DNA of 64,000 bases from Aquamicrobium sp. (GTDB taxonomy: Bacteria; Pseudomonadota; Alphaproteobacteria; Rhizobiales; Rhizobiaceae): the NCBI GenBank assembly GCA_019739225.1, contig JAHHDT010000006.1, positions 124,001-188,000 of the forward strand, given 5' to 3'. The notes beneath the pieces are model-generated. The model saw only the letters and a program-made list of their open reading frames with translations, ran no database searches and was not told the origin of the DNA. The position numbers and the translations under genes were made by a program. Of the stretch, positions 9,428-18,418 are shown piece after piece; the first letter of the stretch is position 1; each line of letters opens with the position of its first letter.

Positions 9428-10530
9428 GTTGAAACCGCCCCCAGTAGCGCGCGCGGCACCAGCGCGTAGAAATCCGCAGGATGGCAAACCACGCCGGCGA
9501 TCTCGCCAGCCGCATACCCGGACCCGGCAAACAAATCGCCGCGCGCGGCTCCGACGATTGCCGAGCCGGTATCCTGCGCGATCATCAATCTGCGAAACGG
9601 AACGTCGTCGAATGCTCGAAGTGCCGGCGCATCGACGAAAAACGGCGTTGCAAATGTGTGCAGCAGCCGGTCGACGGCCATGGAGCGGCCCGCGGTAAGC
9701 GGCACCTTGGCGGCAGCGATCGGCCCCAGCCCGGCATCTTCGACTTCGGCAAACCGGAAGAAGATGTAGGAGCGGTTCTGATGCAGGATTTCGTTTACAC
9801 GATGCGGATTGCGCTGGAACCAGGCCCTTATTGCCTGCATGGAGATTTCGGCGGCCGGTATCTCGCCCATCGCCACCAACAATCCGCCCGGTCCCGTAAA
9901 GCGCTGACCGGACTTGGCGGCATAGGTGACGCGTCGCATGGAGCCATCCGGCATCATCAGGCGCGCCGCGCCCTGGACGTGCACAAAGAATGCGTCGACG
10001 GGATCGGCCAGCCAGGCGAGCGTCGGAGCATGCCCGCCGAGCGCGCCCTTCTCGATTGCTGGCCTGTCGAAATACTCCACTATCCCGGCCGATGTCGATC
10101 GGCCGAACGCCAGATAGGGATCAAGCTCCTCCGGGCGATTCGCGTCATCGATCTTCACGAGATCGTCGGGAACGCCGAGCAACGGTACCCTGAACTCTTC
10201 CGTGCGGACCGGCGACGCTGCGACCTCGGGTTCATAAAACCCCGTGACGAAACCCGGTCCGCCTGTTTCGGGTGTTACCCGACAGGGGAGAAACCAGCGT
10301 TCAAAGAAGGCTCTGGCCGCGCTGTCGTCGAGGGCCGGGTGTGTTCTCGCGGCGGCAAAGGCTTCCTCGAAGGCGCTCGCATCGATTCCCAGCGACCCGG
10401 ATTTGTATGGCTTTTCGAGTGCGTGGCGCGCGCTAAACCGGAAAGCCGCCAAGGCCTCGCCATGCCGATCGCCGCGCCAGTCCGGCAGATCGTCGAAGCT
10501 CGTCGGATGAAGGAGTGGCGAAAGCGTCAC
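9424..10530 (-). CDS. mltA: Membrane-bound lytic murein transglycosylase A (MltA)
   Basis: 368 residues from the GTG at 10530. MltA cleaves peptidoglycan glycan strands with anhydro-muramic acid formation. The MltA barrel is clear (GFVTGFYEPEV, then the 3D domain with IAQDTGSAIVGAARGDLFAGSG near the C-terminus, including catalytic Asp candidates). No signal peptide or lipobox is visible with this or any upstream start, which is odd for a cell-wall enzyme. It lies 35 bp after the Tim44-like gene. Confidence 0.93.
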   Translation of the reverse strand: MTLSPLLHPTSFDDLPDWRGDRHGEALAAFRFSARHALEKPYKSGSLGIDASAFEEAFAAARTHPALDDSAARAFFERWFLPCRVTPETGGPGFVTGFYEPEVAASPVRTEEFRVPLLGVPDDLVKIDDANRPEELDPYLAFGRSTSAGIVEYFDRPAIEKGALGGHAPTLAWLADPVDAFFVHVQGAARLMMPDGSMRRVTYAAKSGQRFTGPGGLLVAMGEIPAAEISMQAIRAWFQRNPHRVNEILHQNRSYIFFRFAEVEDAGLGPIAAAKVPLTAGRSMAVDRLLHTFATPFFVDAPALRAFDDVPFRRLMIAQDTGSAIVGAARGDLFAGSGYAAGEIAGVVCHPADFYALVPRALLGAVST

Positions 10531-10565
10531 GGCGCAGCCCCGTCGCGCGGTTCTGGCCGGAACGT

Positions 10566-11270
10566 TCAGTCGTCGGCTTCGGTCGCGACCAGTTTCCAGT
10601 TCGGATCGCGCGAGCGCGTGTCGCGGGCAAAGGTCCACACATCCTTCACCTCGGCCACCGTTTCCGGGTCGCCATCGATCACTTCACCGGCACTGTTGCG
10701 GGTCGCCGAAATCAGTTCGCTGACGATCCTCAACGTCACATGGGCCTCACTGCCCTTCATCTCGGCGTTGACGATATCGGCCTTGTCGATGCCCACGAAG
10801 GAGGACTGGATCTTCTCCGACCGGCTTTCGCGATCGGCTATCGCCGCGACAAACCCGTCGAAGACTTCGCGTGAAAGAAGGTTCTTCAGGGTGCGGCGAT
10901 CACCGTCGGCGTAGGCCATCACGATCATCTCGTAGGCCATCTTCGCGCCATCCACGAACGTCTTCGGCTCGAAGGACGGATCCGCATCGCGAATCGCGCG
11001 CAGGCTCTTGTTAAGGTCCGTGCCGGGTTTGGCGAATGCGTCGATGGCGGCATAGGCATCATCCGCCTCCGAACCACCCTTGCGACGCGGCAGTGAAACG
11101 ACATTCTCGGACGCGGCGGCATCGGCCTTCTCGCCGGTGCGGGCGGCCGTGTAAGGGTCAAACGGCTGACGTTCGTTACCGGTGCGGCGGCCCAGCACGT
11201 TGCGCAGCTGGAAAAAGATCACAATTGCCGCGACGAGAAAGAAAATCGTGCCGAAGTCGAAAAATTCCAT
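10566..11270 (-). CDS. Tim44-like (TimA) domain membrane-anchored protein
   Basis: 234 residues. The N-terminal segment FGTIFFLVAAIVIFFQLRNVLG is a transmembrane anchor, then a charged linker with RRKGGSEADDAY. The Tim44/Tim45 domain runs from about residue 95 to the end (AKMAYEMIVMAYADGDRRTLKNLLSREV, ending in DPNWKLVATE). Bacterial members resemble the mitochondrial import motor subunit Tim44; the bacterial role is uncertain. The ATG at 11270 is preferred because the upstream extension is not hydrophobic. Confidence 0.9.
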   Translation of the reverse strand: MEFFDFGTIFFLVAAIVIFFQLRNVLGRRTGNERQPFDPYTAARTGEKADAAASENVVSLPRRKGGSEADDAYAAIDAFAKPGTDLNKSLRAIRDADPSFEPKTFVDGAKMAYEMIVMAYADGDRRTLKNLLSREVFDGFVAAIADRESRSEKIQSSFVGIDKADIVNAEMKGSEAHVTLRIVSELISATRNSAGEVIDGDPETVAEVKDVWTFARDTRSRDPNWKLVATEADD

Positions 11271-11421
11271 AGCGTCCGCCAAACCTCTTGTCCGGCAAAG
11301 GCCTCGCTTTGCCGGTTGTCCCCTTGCATATAGAACGCATCCGGCCATCATTCAAATCAAAGCCTCGGCATACTATCTAAACTGATCGACGTTCAACGCA
11401 TTCGACCGGAAAGATCGCATT
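11271..11421. other. Divergent intergenic region, Tim44-like gene / fxsA
   Basis: This gap separates two divergent genes and must hold both promoters. The stretch at about 11350-11400 is AT-richer than its surroundings. I see no clear operator or hairpin in it. Confidence 0.4.
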
Positions 11422-11910
11422 TTGGGCTTCCCTCTCGTTCCCCTGCTGCTGCTTGCACTACCTCTGGCTGAGATTGCCGTGTTCGTCATGGTCGGCAGCG
11501 AAATCGGGGCCCTGGCCACGATCGGCCTCGTCATTGCTACGACCATCCTCGGTTCGATCCTGTTGCGGGTTCAGGGCTTCGGCATTCTCACACGCATACG
11601 CGAAACCATGGATGCGGGCGGGTCTCCGGGCCGCGACCTCGTGCACGGCGTCATGGTGCTGCTGGCGGGAGTGCTTCTTCTCCTGCCGGGCTTCATAACC
11701 GATGCATTGGGGTTTCTTCTTTTCGTTCCGCCGATACGCGACCTGGGCTGGCGGCTGATCAGAAGCCGCATCACCATCGTCACCGCTGCGGCTGGACCAG
11801 GCGGCTTTCGCCGACCGGGACGCGGGAGGACGATCGATCTGGACGAAGACGACTTCGCCAGGGACGACAAGCCGCCGCCGCCGCGTCCTTCGATCGGGGA
11901 CGACCGGTGA
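11422..11910 (+). CDS. fxsA: FxsA family cytoplasmic membrane protein
   Basis: 162 residues. FxsA is named after its ability, in E. coli, to suppress F-plasmid exclusion of phage T7. Hydrophobic segments GFPLVPLLLLALPLAEIAVFVMVG and LGSILLRVQGFGILTRI, plus VLLLLPGFITDALGFLLFVPPIRDL, are characteristic. The C-terminus is charged (GRTIDLDEDDFARDD). The start is a TTG with GGAAAG upstream. It is followed by secB on the same strand. Confidence 0.9.
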   Translation: MGFPLVPLLLLALPLAEIAVFVMVGSEIGALATIGLVIATTILGSILLRVQGFGILTRIRETMDAGGSPGRDLVHGVMVLLAGVLLLLPGFITDALGFLLFVPPIRDLGWRLIRSRITIVTAAAGPGGFRRPGRGRTIDLDEDDFARDDKPPPPRPSIGDDR

Positions 11911-12019
11911 GGCAGTTGGGCGACCGTCCCAACCTTGTCACGTCGAACCTGCCATGGTAGCCCAACGCCGCGATTTCATTCCCGGCCGGGAACGGCTGAA
12001 ATAGAGAGGATTCCGGCTG

Positions 12020-12541
12020 ATGGCCAAGAAACCAGAAGAAACCACGACCCCGCCGCCCGCCGGTGCGGCCAAGGCAGGCAATGGCACGCAGCCGTCGATG
12101 AACGTGCTTGCCCAGTATATCAAGGACCTCTCCTTCGAGAGCCCCGGCGCACCCGCCTCACTGCGCGGTCGCGACAAGGCACCCGGCATCAACATCAATG
12201 TCAACGTCAACGCGAATCCGATCTCGGAAACCGAATACGACGTGACGCTGACGTTGAACGCGCGGGCGGGCGTCGACAAGGACGTGCTTTTCAACGCGGA
12301 ACTGGTTTACGGCGGCGTCTTCCGTGTCGTCGGTTTCCCGCAGGAACACATGCTGCCGCTCCTCTTCATCGAGTGCCCGCGGCTTCTCTTCCCGTTTGCC
12401 CGTCAGATCATTGCCGACTGCACGCGCAATGGCGGTTTCCCGCCGCTGATGATCGATCCGATCGATTTTGCGCAGATGTTCCAGCAGCGCATGGCGGAAG
12501 AGCAGGCCAAGGCCAAGGTGCAGCCGAGCGGTACGGCCTGA
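12020..12541 (+). CDS. secB: Protein-export chaperone SecB
   Basis: 173 residues. SecB keeps preproteins unfolded and hands them to SecA. The family core is visible in [37 protein letters not shown] and [18 protein letters not shown], then [13 protein letters not shown]. An N-terminal low-complexity Pro/Thr/Ala stretch of about 30 residues precedes the fold. A strong terminator follows 23 bp after the stop. Confidence 0.97.
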   Translation: MAKKPEETTTPPPAGAAKAGNGTQPSMNVLAQYIKDLSFESPGAPASLRGRDKAPGININVNVNANPISETEYDVTLTLNARAGVDKDVLFNAELVYGGVFRVVGFPQEHMLPLLFIECPRLLFPFARQIIADCTRNGGFPPLMIDPIDFAQMFQQRMAEEQAKAKVQPSGTA

Positions 12542-12564
12542 TTTTCATCTGCGATGGTACATGC

Positions 12565-12597
12565 AAAAAGGCCCGGATCGATCCCGGGCCTTTTTCT
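12565..12597 (+). terminator. Rho-independent terminator of secB
   Basis: Stem GGCCCGG (12570-12576) pairs with CCGGGCC (12584-12590) around a 7-nt loop. It is flanked by A5 on the left and T5 on the right, so it could also work in the other direction for dnaQ. Confidence 0.9.
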
Positions 12598-12620
12598 TGT
12601 CGGCACCGTCACAGATGACG

Positions 12621-12634
12621 GTTTCACGTGAATC
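12621..12634. promoter_or_regulatory. parS-like site in secB-dnaQ gap (13/14)
   Basis: GTTTCACGTGAATC, one mismatch from the parS core and identical to the site at 2131-2144. It lies between the secB terminator and the dnaQ stop, about 4 kb left of the putative origin. Confidence 0.5.
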
Positions 12635-12639
12635 GCTGG

Positions 12640-13362
12640 CTAGCTCGCTGCGTCATTGCGATAGCCGGGCTCGACCTCCAGCCAGATGGCCGATGAACCC
12701 AGCGTGGCGACGAGGGCCTGATGGGCCTGGCGGTCCTCCTCGCTGAGCCGCGGCGCGAGCGCCCGTTCGCGGGGCCGGATGGCTGGCCCGATATTCTGTT
12801 CGACCGTGATGGTTGTCGTCTCAACCTGCACTTCGAGACTGAAGGCAGCCTGCTTGCCGCCCATAAGCTCGATATAGACTTCGGCGAGAAGCTCGGAGTC
12901 GAGCAGCGCGCCGTGCTTTTCACGGTGGCTGTTGTCGATGCCGTAGCGCCGGCACAAGGCGTCGAGCGAATTCGGCCCCATCGGATGTTTTCGCCGCGCG
13001 AGCGCCAGCGTATCGATCACCCTGCCCGGATCGATTGCCGGCATTCCCAGCCGGGCAAACTCGGCATTGAGAAAGCCGATATCGAAATTGGCGTTGTGCG
13101 CTACCAGCAGAGCTCCGTCGAGAAAGGCGACAAGATCCTCCGCGATTTGCGGGAACGTCGGCTTGTCCGCCAGATCGGCATCGCTGATGCCGTGAACGGC
13201 CAACGCCTCGGGATTGACCGTGCGGCCCTGCGCATTGATGTATTTATGGAAGGTGCGGCCGGTCGGAAACTTGTTCACCAGTTCGATGCCGCCGAACTCG
13301 ATGATGCGATCCTCGCGCGCGTCGAGGCCTGTCGTTTCCGTATCGAATATGATCTCGCGCAT
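12640..13362 (-). CDS. dnaQ: DNA polymerase III epsilon subunit (proofreading exonuclease)
   Basis: 240 residues. DnaQ is the 3'-5' proofreading exonuclease of the replicase. The three exonuclease motifs are present: FDTETTGL (ExoI), AHNANFDIGFLN (ExoII) and EKHGALLDSELLAEVY (ExoIII). MREIIFDTETTG at 13362 is the canonical start; an upstream extension to 13410 is not. It is the last gene of the minus-strand ppsR-maf-aroE-coaE-dnaQ cluster next to oriC. Confidence 0.96.
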   Translation of the reverse strand: MREIIFDTETTGLDAREDRIIEFGGIELVNKFPTGRTFHKYINAQGRTVNPEALAVHGISDADLADKPTFPQIAEDLVAFLDGALLVAHNANFDIGFLNAEFARLGMPAIDPGRVIDTLALARRKHPMGPNSLDALCRRYGIDNSHREKHGALLDSELLAEVYIELMGGKQAAFSLEVQVETTTITVEQNIGPAIRPRERALAPRLSEEDRQAHQALVATLGSSAIWLEVEPGYRNDAAS

Positions 13363-13413
13363 CGATTCGCTCCTTGTGCGCAGGATGCGCGTCGCCAGGG
13401 GACGCGGCAAGCC

Positions 13414-14019
13414 TCAGCCGGCCGCTTCCTTCGGCTTGCCCCCAGTCAATTCATCAATGATTTCGGCGACACGGCGGCGCGCCGCGTCCATGCCCTGTCC
13501 CGTATCGATAAGAAAATCCGCGCGGCGGCGCTTTGCCGCATCGGGCACCTGCCGGGACAGAATCGCCTCGAACTTCTCTTCCGTCATGCCCGGCCGAGCC
13601 AGCACGCGTTGCCGCTGCACCTCGGTAGGGGCAGTCACGACGACGATGCGATCGACGCGATCTTCTCCGCCGGTCTCGAATAGCAACGGAATGTCGAGCA
13701 GGGCCAGTCTCGCACCTGCCTGCCGGTGATGTTCAAGGAACGCATCGGCATCAGCGCGCACCAGAGGATGTACGATCCGCTCCAGATCCTTCAGTGCATC
13801 TGGCTGGCCAAGCACCGCCTTAGCAAGCTTTTCCCGGTCGACCACACCGTCGTGAACGACGCCCGGAAACCGCTCCTCGATCAGCGGCACCGCCTTGCCG
13901 GCGTAGAGACGGTGCACCGTCTCATCCGAATCGTGCACCGGCACGCCAGCCTCGCGGAACATGCGCGCTGTGGTCGACTTGCCCATGCCGATCGATCCGG
14001 TCAGGCCGAGCACGATCAT
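13414..14019 (-). CDS. coaE: Dephospho-CoA kinase
   Basis: 201 residues. CoaE phosphorylates dephospho-CoA, the last step of CoA synthesis. The P-loop [12 protein letters not shown] is at residues 5-16. The D-S-D switch (VHDSDETVH) and the CoA-binding RIVHPLVR segment are present. Its ATG overlaps the aroE stop by 4 bp, and dnaQ follows 51 bp later. Confidence 0.96.
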   Translation of the reverse strand: MIVLGLTGSIGMGKSTTARMFREAGVPVHDSDETVHRLYAGKAVPLIEERFPGVVHDGVVDREKLAKAVLGQPDALKDLERIVHPLVRADADAFLEHHRQAGARLALLDIPLLFETGGEDRVDRIVVVTAPTEVQRQRVLARPGMTEEKFEAILSRQVPDAAKRRRADFLIDTGQGMDAARRRVAEIIDELTGGKPKEAAG

Positions 14020-14858
14020 GAGCGAGCTCCCTCTATGTCCGCGACGATGATCCCGCGAAGCCGGTCGGTCACCTGGGGACGAACGCCGAACCAGCGTTCG
14101 AACCCCGGAACGGCCTGATGCAGCAGCATGCCGAGACCGTCGACTGTCTTCAGTCCGCGCTTTGCAGCCGCCGCAAGAAGCGGTGTCTGCAGCGGCGTAT
14201 AGACGATGTCGACGACCGTCGCGTTCGCCTGTAGTTGCGCAACGTCCAGCGGCATCTCGCCCTGCCCGTTGAGGCCCACGGAGGTCGTGTTGACCACGAG
14301 GTCGCTCGTTGACGCCAGATCATTCGCTTCCTGCCAGTGATGTGCCTGGATGCGCGTTCCGAAACGCTCGGAGAGTTCCTCGGCGCGCGTAAAGGTGCGA
14401 TTGACCAGGCGGATGTCGGCAATGCCTGCCGTCGTCAGCGCATGAAGGATGGCTCGCGATGCTCCGCCCGCGCCTAGCACCAGCGCCGACTTGGCCGAGC
14501 GCCAGGATGACGCGTGCACATCGAGATCGGCCGCAAAGCCCGCAGCATCCGTATTGCCCCCGCAGATCGCGCCGCCGTCAAGCCAGAGCGTGTTGACCGC
14601 GCCGATCGCGCGGGCCGCCTCATCGAGCCGATCAACCAGCCGGCACGTCTCTTCCTTGTGCGGGATCGTGACGTTGCCGCCAACAAAGCCGCTCTTCGGC
14701 AATTTACGGATGAAGCTTTCGAGGTCGTCGGGCGCGATGTCGATGCGTTCGTAGCTGCCAGCAATTCCGTACTGTTCGAGCCAGTGGCCATGGATGAGCG
14801 GCGATCGCGAATGGGCAATGGGGTGGCCGATGACGAATGCCTTCTTCGTCTCAGCCAT
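14016..14858 (-). CDS. aroE: Shikimate dehydrogenase
   Basis: 280 residues. AroE reduces 3-dehydroshikimate to shikimate with NADPH. Motifs: [12 protein letters not shown] for shikimate binding, NVTIPHKE with the catalytic Lys, GAGGASRAI for NADP binding, and GLGMLLHQA near the C-terminus. The ATG at 14858 overlaps the maf stop by 8 bp, and the frame upstream is antisense to nothing conserved, so the longer version is rejected. Confidence 0.96.
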   Translation of the reverse strand: MAETKKAFVIGHPIAHSRSPLIHGHWLEQYGIAGSYERIDIAPDDLESFIRKLPKSGFVGGNVTIPHKEETCRLVDRLDEAARAIGAVNTLWLDGGAICGGNTDAAGFAADLDVHASSWRSAKSALVLGAGGASRAILHALTTAGIADIRLVNRTFTRAEELSERFGTRIQAHHWQEANDLASTSDLVVNTTSVGLNGQGEMPLDVAQLQANATVVDIVYTPLQTPLLAAAAKRGLKTVDGLGMLLHQAVPGFERWFGVRPQVTDRLRGIIVADIEGARS

Positions 14859-15450
14859 CGATGGCCTGCATTTCGCGAAGCTTGGCGAGCAGCGGCAGCA
14901 GCGGCATTCCGACGATGGTGAAGTGGTCGCCCTCAATCGCCTTGAAGAGCTGGATGCCCTCACCCTCGATCTGGTAGGCTCCGACGCTGGAAAGCGCCCT
15001 CTCGCCAACGCGCGAAAGATGCCGGCCAATGAAGCCGGGATCGAGTTCGCGCATGGTCAGACGCGCCACGCCGACATGGCGCCACAGCACCTCGCCGTCC
15101 CGCATCAGAACGACGGCGCTGTTCAACTGGTGCGTCTTTCCCGAGAGCGCCAGCAGGCGACGCCGGGCCTCTTCCATGTCGCGCGGCTTGTGAAGCACTT
15201 CATCACCGACCGACAAAGTCTGGTCGGTGCCGATAACGAGCGCGCCGGGACGGTCCTGGGAAATCTCCAGCGCCTTGGCCTCGGCGAGAATCAGGGCCAG
15301 ATCTTCGGGGCCCACGCCCGAATTGGCGACTGCGGCCTCTACCGCCCGCTCGTCGATCTGTGGCTTCTCGACCTCGATCGCGAGGCCGGCATCTTCGAGC
15401 ATCTTCCTGCGAAACGGGCTGCCCGAGGCGAGTACGATGGCGTCCGGCAT
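14851..15450 (-). CDS. maf: Maf-like nucleotide pyrophosphatase
   Basis: 199 residues. Maf proteins hydrolyse non-canonical or canonical nucleoside triphosphates and have been linked to septum control. [12 protein letters not shown] near the N-terminus, VIGTDQTLS with the catalytic Asp, and [12 protein letters not shown] are family motifs. The ATG at 15450 ([11 protein letters not shown]) is canonical. The chain maf-aroE-coaE overlaps at each junction. Confidence 0.94.
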   Translation of the reverse strand: MPDAIVLASGSPFRRKMLEDAGLAIEVEKPQIDERAVEAAVANSGVGPEDLALILAEAKALEISQDRPGALVIGTDQTLSVGDEVLHKPRDMEEARRRLLALSGKTHQLNSAVVLMRDGEVLWRHVGVARLTMRELDPGFIGRHLSRVGERALSSVGAYQIEGEGIQLFKAIEGDHFTIVGMPLLPLLAKLREMQAIDG

Positions 15451-15475
15451 GATGCGATCTCCTGTCCGGCCGGGG

Positions 15476-16297
15476 TTAGCGTGTCTTACCGCGCAGCGCA
15501 ACGATAGCCGCCGCGGTTTCCTCGATGGAACGACGGCTGACGTCGATGGTCGGCCAGCCGTGCCGCGCGCAGAGCTGTCGCGCATAGGCCAGCTCCTGGG
15601 CGATGACAGTGCGGTCGACATAGCTTTGCGAATCGTAGCCGACCGAACTGCCGAGGATGCGGTTCTGGCGCACATGTGAGATGCGCTCCGCGGTCGCCAC
15701 CAACCCCACTACGAGCGGTCGCTTGGCATAGATGACGCTTTCGGGAACGGGCACGCCCAGCACGATCGGTATATTGGCGGTCTTGATGCCGCGATTGGCC
15801 AAATAGATGCTGGTCGGCGTTTTCGATGTCCGCGAGATGCCCATCAGGATGACGTCCGCATCCTCGACATCGTTGATGAGCTGCCCGTCATCATGCTCCA
15901 TGGTGTAGTTGAGCGCATCGATGCGGCGGAAATATTGCGCGTCCAGAACGTGCTGCGCACCGACGCGGCGTCCCGCCGGCGCACCGAGATAGGACTGGAA
16001 CACCGCGAGCACCGGCTCCAGCACCGACACGCAGGGCAGCCCCATGGCAGCGCATCGATTGTCGATGAGACGCGCCAACTCCTGATCGACAACCGTGTAG
16101 AGCACGATGCCGGGCGTTTCGTCGATTTCGCCCAGCACCTTGAGAAGCTGCTTTTCCGTACGGATCAAAGGGTAGATGTGCTCGATCGCGCGCGCATCCT
16201 TGTATTGCGCGGCAGCGGCACGGCCGGCTGCGAGCAGGGTCTCGCCGGTCGCGTCCGAGATGAGGTGGAGGTGGAAGAAGCTCTGCGGTTTATTCAC
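15476..16297 (-). CDS. ppsR: PEP synthase / PPDK regulatory protein (kinase-pyrophosphorylase, DUF299)
   Basis: 273 residues. This family phosphorylates and dephosphorylates PEP synthase or pyruvate phosphate dikinase, using ADP and Pi. [14 protein letters not shown] at the start and [18 protein letters not shown] (P-loop-like) are signature motifs. The start is a GTG at 16297, and a DnaA-box-like sequence overlaps it. It forms the left border of the putative origin region, opposite hemE. Which of the two substrates it acts on cannot be told here. Confidence 0.92.
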   Translation of the reverse strand: MNKPQSFFHLHLISDATGETLLAAGRAAAAQYKDARAIEHIYPLIRTEKQLLKVLGEIDETPGIVLYTVVDQELARLIDNRCAAMGLPCVSVLEPVLAVFQSYLGAPAGRRVGAQHVLDAQYFRRIDALNYTMEHDDGQLINDVEDADVILMGISRTSKTPTSIYLANRGIKTANIPIVLGVPVPESVIYAKRPLVVGLVATAERISHVRQNRILGSSVGYDSQSYVDRTVIAQELAYARQLCARHGWPTIDVSRRSIEETAAAIVALRGKTR

Positions 16298-16298
16298 A
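16290..16298 (+). promoter_or_regulatory. DnaA-box-like site 1
   Basis: TTATTCACA, one mismatch from TTATCCACA. It overlaps the GTG start of ppsR. Confidence 0.55.
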
Positions 16299-16323
16299 AC
16301 CCGAACCGGTCCCTGTTGGCAAT

Positions 16324-16332
16324 TGTGGATAC
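16324..16332 (-). promoter_or_regulatory. DnaA-box-like site 2
   Basis: TGTGGATAC on the plus strand, i.e. GTATCCACA on the minus strand, one mismatch from consensus. Confidence 0.55.
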
Positions 16333-16381
16333 CGGGCAGAGTTTTCCCGCCGGGCGGAACCGAACTGTATCAGACCCCGGT

Positions 16382-16390
16382 TCATCCACA
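16382..16390 (+). promoter_or_regulatory. DnaA-box-like site 3
   Basis: TCATCCACA, one mismatch from TTATCCACA, in the left third of the putative origin. Confidence 0.55.
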
Positions 16391-16616
16391 ATTCACCCTG
16401 TGCTGGAGATCGCAGGTTGGGTGTGGGTGAGATTGGGGAAACAGGCCCGTTGTTCAGCGCCGATGATCGACGATGCCAATTCGATGGTTTTGCAACACCT
16501 TGATTTCGAAAGGCTATCGAGAACAATTCAGGCAATTCACAGGCCTGTATGGCAATATGCTGCGTCGCTTTGCGCGTTGAGTTTTCACGGCTGGAGGTGG
16601 ACAAGCCGTAATTGCC

Positions 16617-16661
16617 GATTCCAACAGAGTCATAGAATCAAAAGATTCTCTTAAAAGATTC
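16617..16661. promoter_or_regulatory. Cluster of five GANTC (CcrM methylation) sites
   Basis: GANTC at 16617, 16627, 16635, 16644 and 16657, inside the AT-rich part of the putative origin and just upstream of hemE. CcrM methylates GANTC in alphaproteobacteria, and its state reports replication progress. Clustering near hemE resembles the Caulobacter origin. Confidence 0.75.
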
Positions 16662-16698
16662 TTTCTTTAGTTTAGGTACCAGTCCGGAGAGGAACAGC

Positions 16699-17730
16699 AT
16701 GGCCGAGAAACGGATCGTCATGGACGTGCTGCGGGGAGAAACGGTCTTTCCGCCTCCGATCTGGATGATGCGCCAGGCTGGCCGCTATCTGCCGGAGTAT
16801 CGCGAGACGCGGGCTCGAGCCGGCAGCTTCCTCGATCTCTGCTACAATCCGGATCTGGCTGTAGAGGTCACCCTCCAGCCGATCCGCCGGTTCGGTTTCG
16901 ATGCATCGATCCTGTTCTCCGACATCCTGGTTGTCCCGCATGCGCTCGGCCGAGACCTGCGCTTCGAAGAAGGCCGAGGCCCCTTGATGACACCCATCGA
17001 GCCCGATGGGGTCGATCGTCTCGAGGATCAACCATTCCACGAGCATCTTGCGCCCGTTTACGAGACTGTCCGCAGGCTGCGCGGCGAACTGCCGACGGAG
17101 ACGACGCTGCTCGGTTTCTGCGGTGCACCCTGGACGGTCGCGACCTATATGATTGCAGGCCATGGGACACCGGACCAGGCACCTGGACGCCTTTTCGGCT
17201 ACCGGCATCCAGAAAGCCTGCTCAAGCTCCTGGAGATACTTGCGGATCGGTCGGCCGACTATCTTATTCGCCAGATCGATGCGGGAGCCGACGCCGTTCA
17301 GATATTCGATTCCTGGTCGGGTGTGCTCGATGAAGCCTGCTTCGAGGCCTATTGCATCGAACCGGTGGCGCGCATGGTGAAGCAGGTTCGAGCAGTGCAT
17401 CCGAAGACGCCCATCATCGGCTTTCCCAAGGGTGCCGGCACGCTCTATGGGTCCTATCGTGCTAGGACGGGCGTCGATGCCCTTGGTCTCGACTGGAGCG
17501 TTCCATGGAGCCAGGCGATGGCGCTGCAGGCCGAGGGGCCCGTGCAGGGCAATCTCGATCCGCTGCGGCTCGTCGCGGGCGGTAAAGCGCTGGAAGATGG
17601 GGTTGCGGCTATTCTGCGCAGGCTGGGTGACGGGCCGCTGATCTTCAACCTGGGACACGGGATCACACCCGACGCGCCGATCGAGCATGTCGAAGCGATG
17701 ATCCGAATGGTGCGGGAGGCGAAGCCGTGA
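16699..17730 (+). CDS. hemE: Uroporphyrinogen decarboxylase
   Basis: 343 residues. HemE decarboxylates uroporphyrinogen III to coproporphyrinogen III in haem synthesis. Signature segments: [17 protein letters not shown] at the N-terminus, [10 protein letters not shown] with the catalytic Asp, [16 protein letters not shown], and [12 protein letters not shown] at the end. GGAGAGG lies upstream of the ATG. It starts the rightward cluster from oriC and overlaps hemJ by 4 bp. Confidence 0.98.
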   Translation: MAEKRIVMDVLRGETVFPPPIWMMRQAGRYLPEYRETRARAGSFLDLCYNPDLAVEVTLQPIRRFGFDASILFSDILVVPHALGRDLRFEEGRGPLMTPIEPDGVDRLEDQPFHEHLAPVYETVRRLRGELPTETTLLGFCGAPWTVATYMIAGHGTPDQAPGRLFGYRHPESLLKLLEILADRSADYLIRQIDAGADAVQIFDSWSGVLDEACFEAYCIEPVARMVKQVRAVHPKTPIIGFPKGAGTLYGSYRARTGVDALGLDWSVPWSQAMALQAEGPVQGNLDPLRLVAGGKALEDGVAAILRRLGDGPLIFNLGHGITPDAPIEHVEAMIRMVREAKP

Positions 17731-18260
17731 CGGAGCAGCGGGCAGGCCGTGAAGGTGGCGCCGGCATGCGAGCCGCAGCGGCGCTGGCAATAGCGGCGGT
17801 GCTGGTCGCTCTGCTATTTTGGCTCGATCCGGTGGCGCTCTATCCGTGGGTCAAGGCGGCTCACGTGATTGCCGTCATTTCGTGGATGGCGGGAATGCTC
17901 TATCTGCCTCGGCTTTTTGTCTACCACACAGAAGCCGAGACTGGCTCCGAAAAGTCCGAGACTTTCAAGGTGATGGAGCGCCGGCTTCTGCGCGCGATCA
18001 TCAACCCGGCGATGATCGCGACCTGGGTGCTGGGGCTTTGGCTTGCATGGCGCGGCTTTGGTTTTGCCGGCGGCTGGCTGCACGCCAAGATTGCGGCGGT
18101 TCTGCTGCTTTCCGGCGTGCACGGGTATCTTTCGGCCTCGGTGCGGCGCTTCGCTGAAGATCGCAACCAGAAGCCAACCCGCCATTGGCGCATCGTCAAT
18201 GAGATCCCGACTGTGCTGATGATCGTAATTGTGATTCTCGTGGTGGTGAAACCCTTCTAA
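17727..18260 (+). CDS. hemJ: Protoporphyrinogen IX oxidase HemJ (UPF0093/CopD family)
   Basis: 177 residues, four to five transmembrane segments. HemJ oxidises protoporphyrinogen IX in the inner membrane. The essential histidine is in [25 protein letters not shown], and [10 protein letters not shown] plus the late [16 protein letters not shown] fit the family. The GTG at 17727 overlaps hemE. An ATG at 17766 with GAAGGTGG upstream is a plausible alternative start. It supplies the next haem step near hemE. Confidence 0.93.
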   Translation: MTEQRAGREGGAGMRAAAALAIAAVLVALLFWLDPVALYPWVKAAHVIAVISWMAGMLYLPRLFVYHTEAETGSEKSETFKVMERRLLRAIINPAMIATWVLGLWLAWRGFGFAGGWLHAKIAAVLLLSGVHGYLSASVRRFAEDRNQKPTRHWRIVNEIPTVLMIVIVILVVVKPF

Positions 18261-18418
18261 ATCGGGAACGGAATTCCCATATTGCGCTTTGGGAGGAGGG
18301 ACGTTAAGAGTCACATCCTCTCTCCCCGCATGGCGTAGTGCTTTCTGTCTTTCAGGCGCGTTCCGCGCTCACTGCCGCCCCGCATCCCCTCCTGTTGCCC
18401 CATTCCAGAGTCCGCATC
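18261..18418 (+). promoter_or_regulatory. rho upstream / leader region
   Basis: 158 bp before rho. A small hairpin GGGAA/TTCCC (about 18264-18278) follows the hemJ stop, without a T-tract. Two GANTC sites occur (near 18311 and 18407). A leader that allows Rho to limit its own transcription is known in other bacteria, but I see no specific motif for it here. Confidence 0.35.

Larger units (their letters stand above)
16298..16698. other. oriC: Putative chromosomal replication origin (oriC)
   Basis: 401 bp without a gene, between divergent ppsR and hemE. In alphaproteobacteria oriC characteristically lies next to hemE. What I see: three near-consensus DnaA boxes at the left border and in the left third (one just overlapping ppsR), an AT-rich stretch at about 16620-16675, five GANTC (CcrM) sites in 45 bp there, and a near-IHF site at 16636-16648. 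Leftward genes run mostly on the minus strand and rightward genes on the plus strand. parAB and parS lie within 10 kb. The weakly similar GGTGGACAA at 16596-16604 may be a further DnaA site. Confidence 0.8.

Noticed and set aside
16356-16382. GGAAC followed by CGGTT in the origin region.
   Set aside because: Spacing puts TT one base too far; not counted among EcfG sites.
16290-16604. 104-codon minus-strand open frame in the oriC gap.
   Set aside because: Composition unlike a protein, and the region carries DnaA boxes; no ribosome site.
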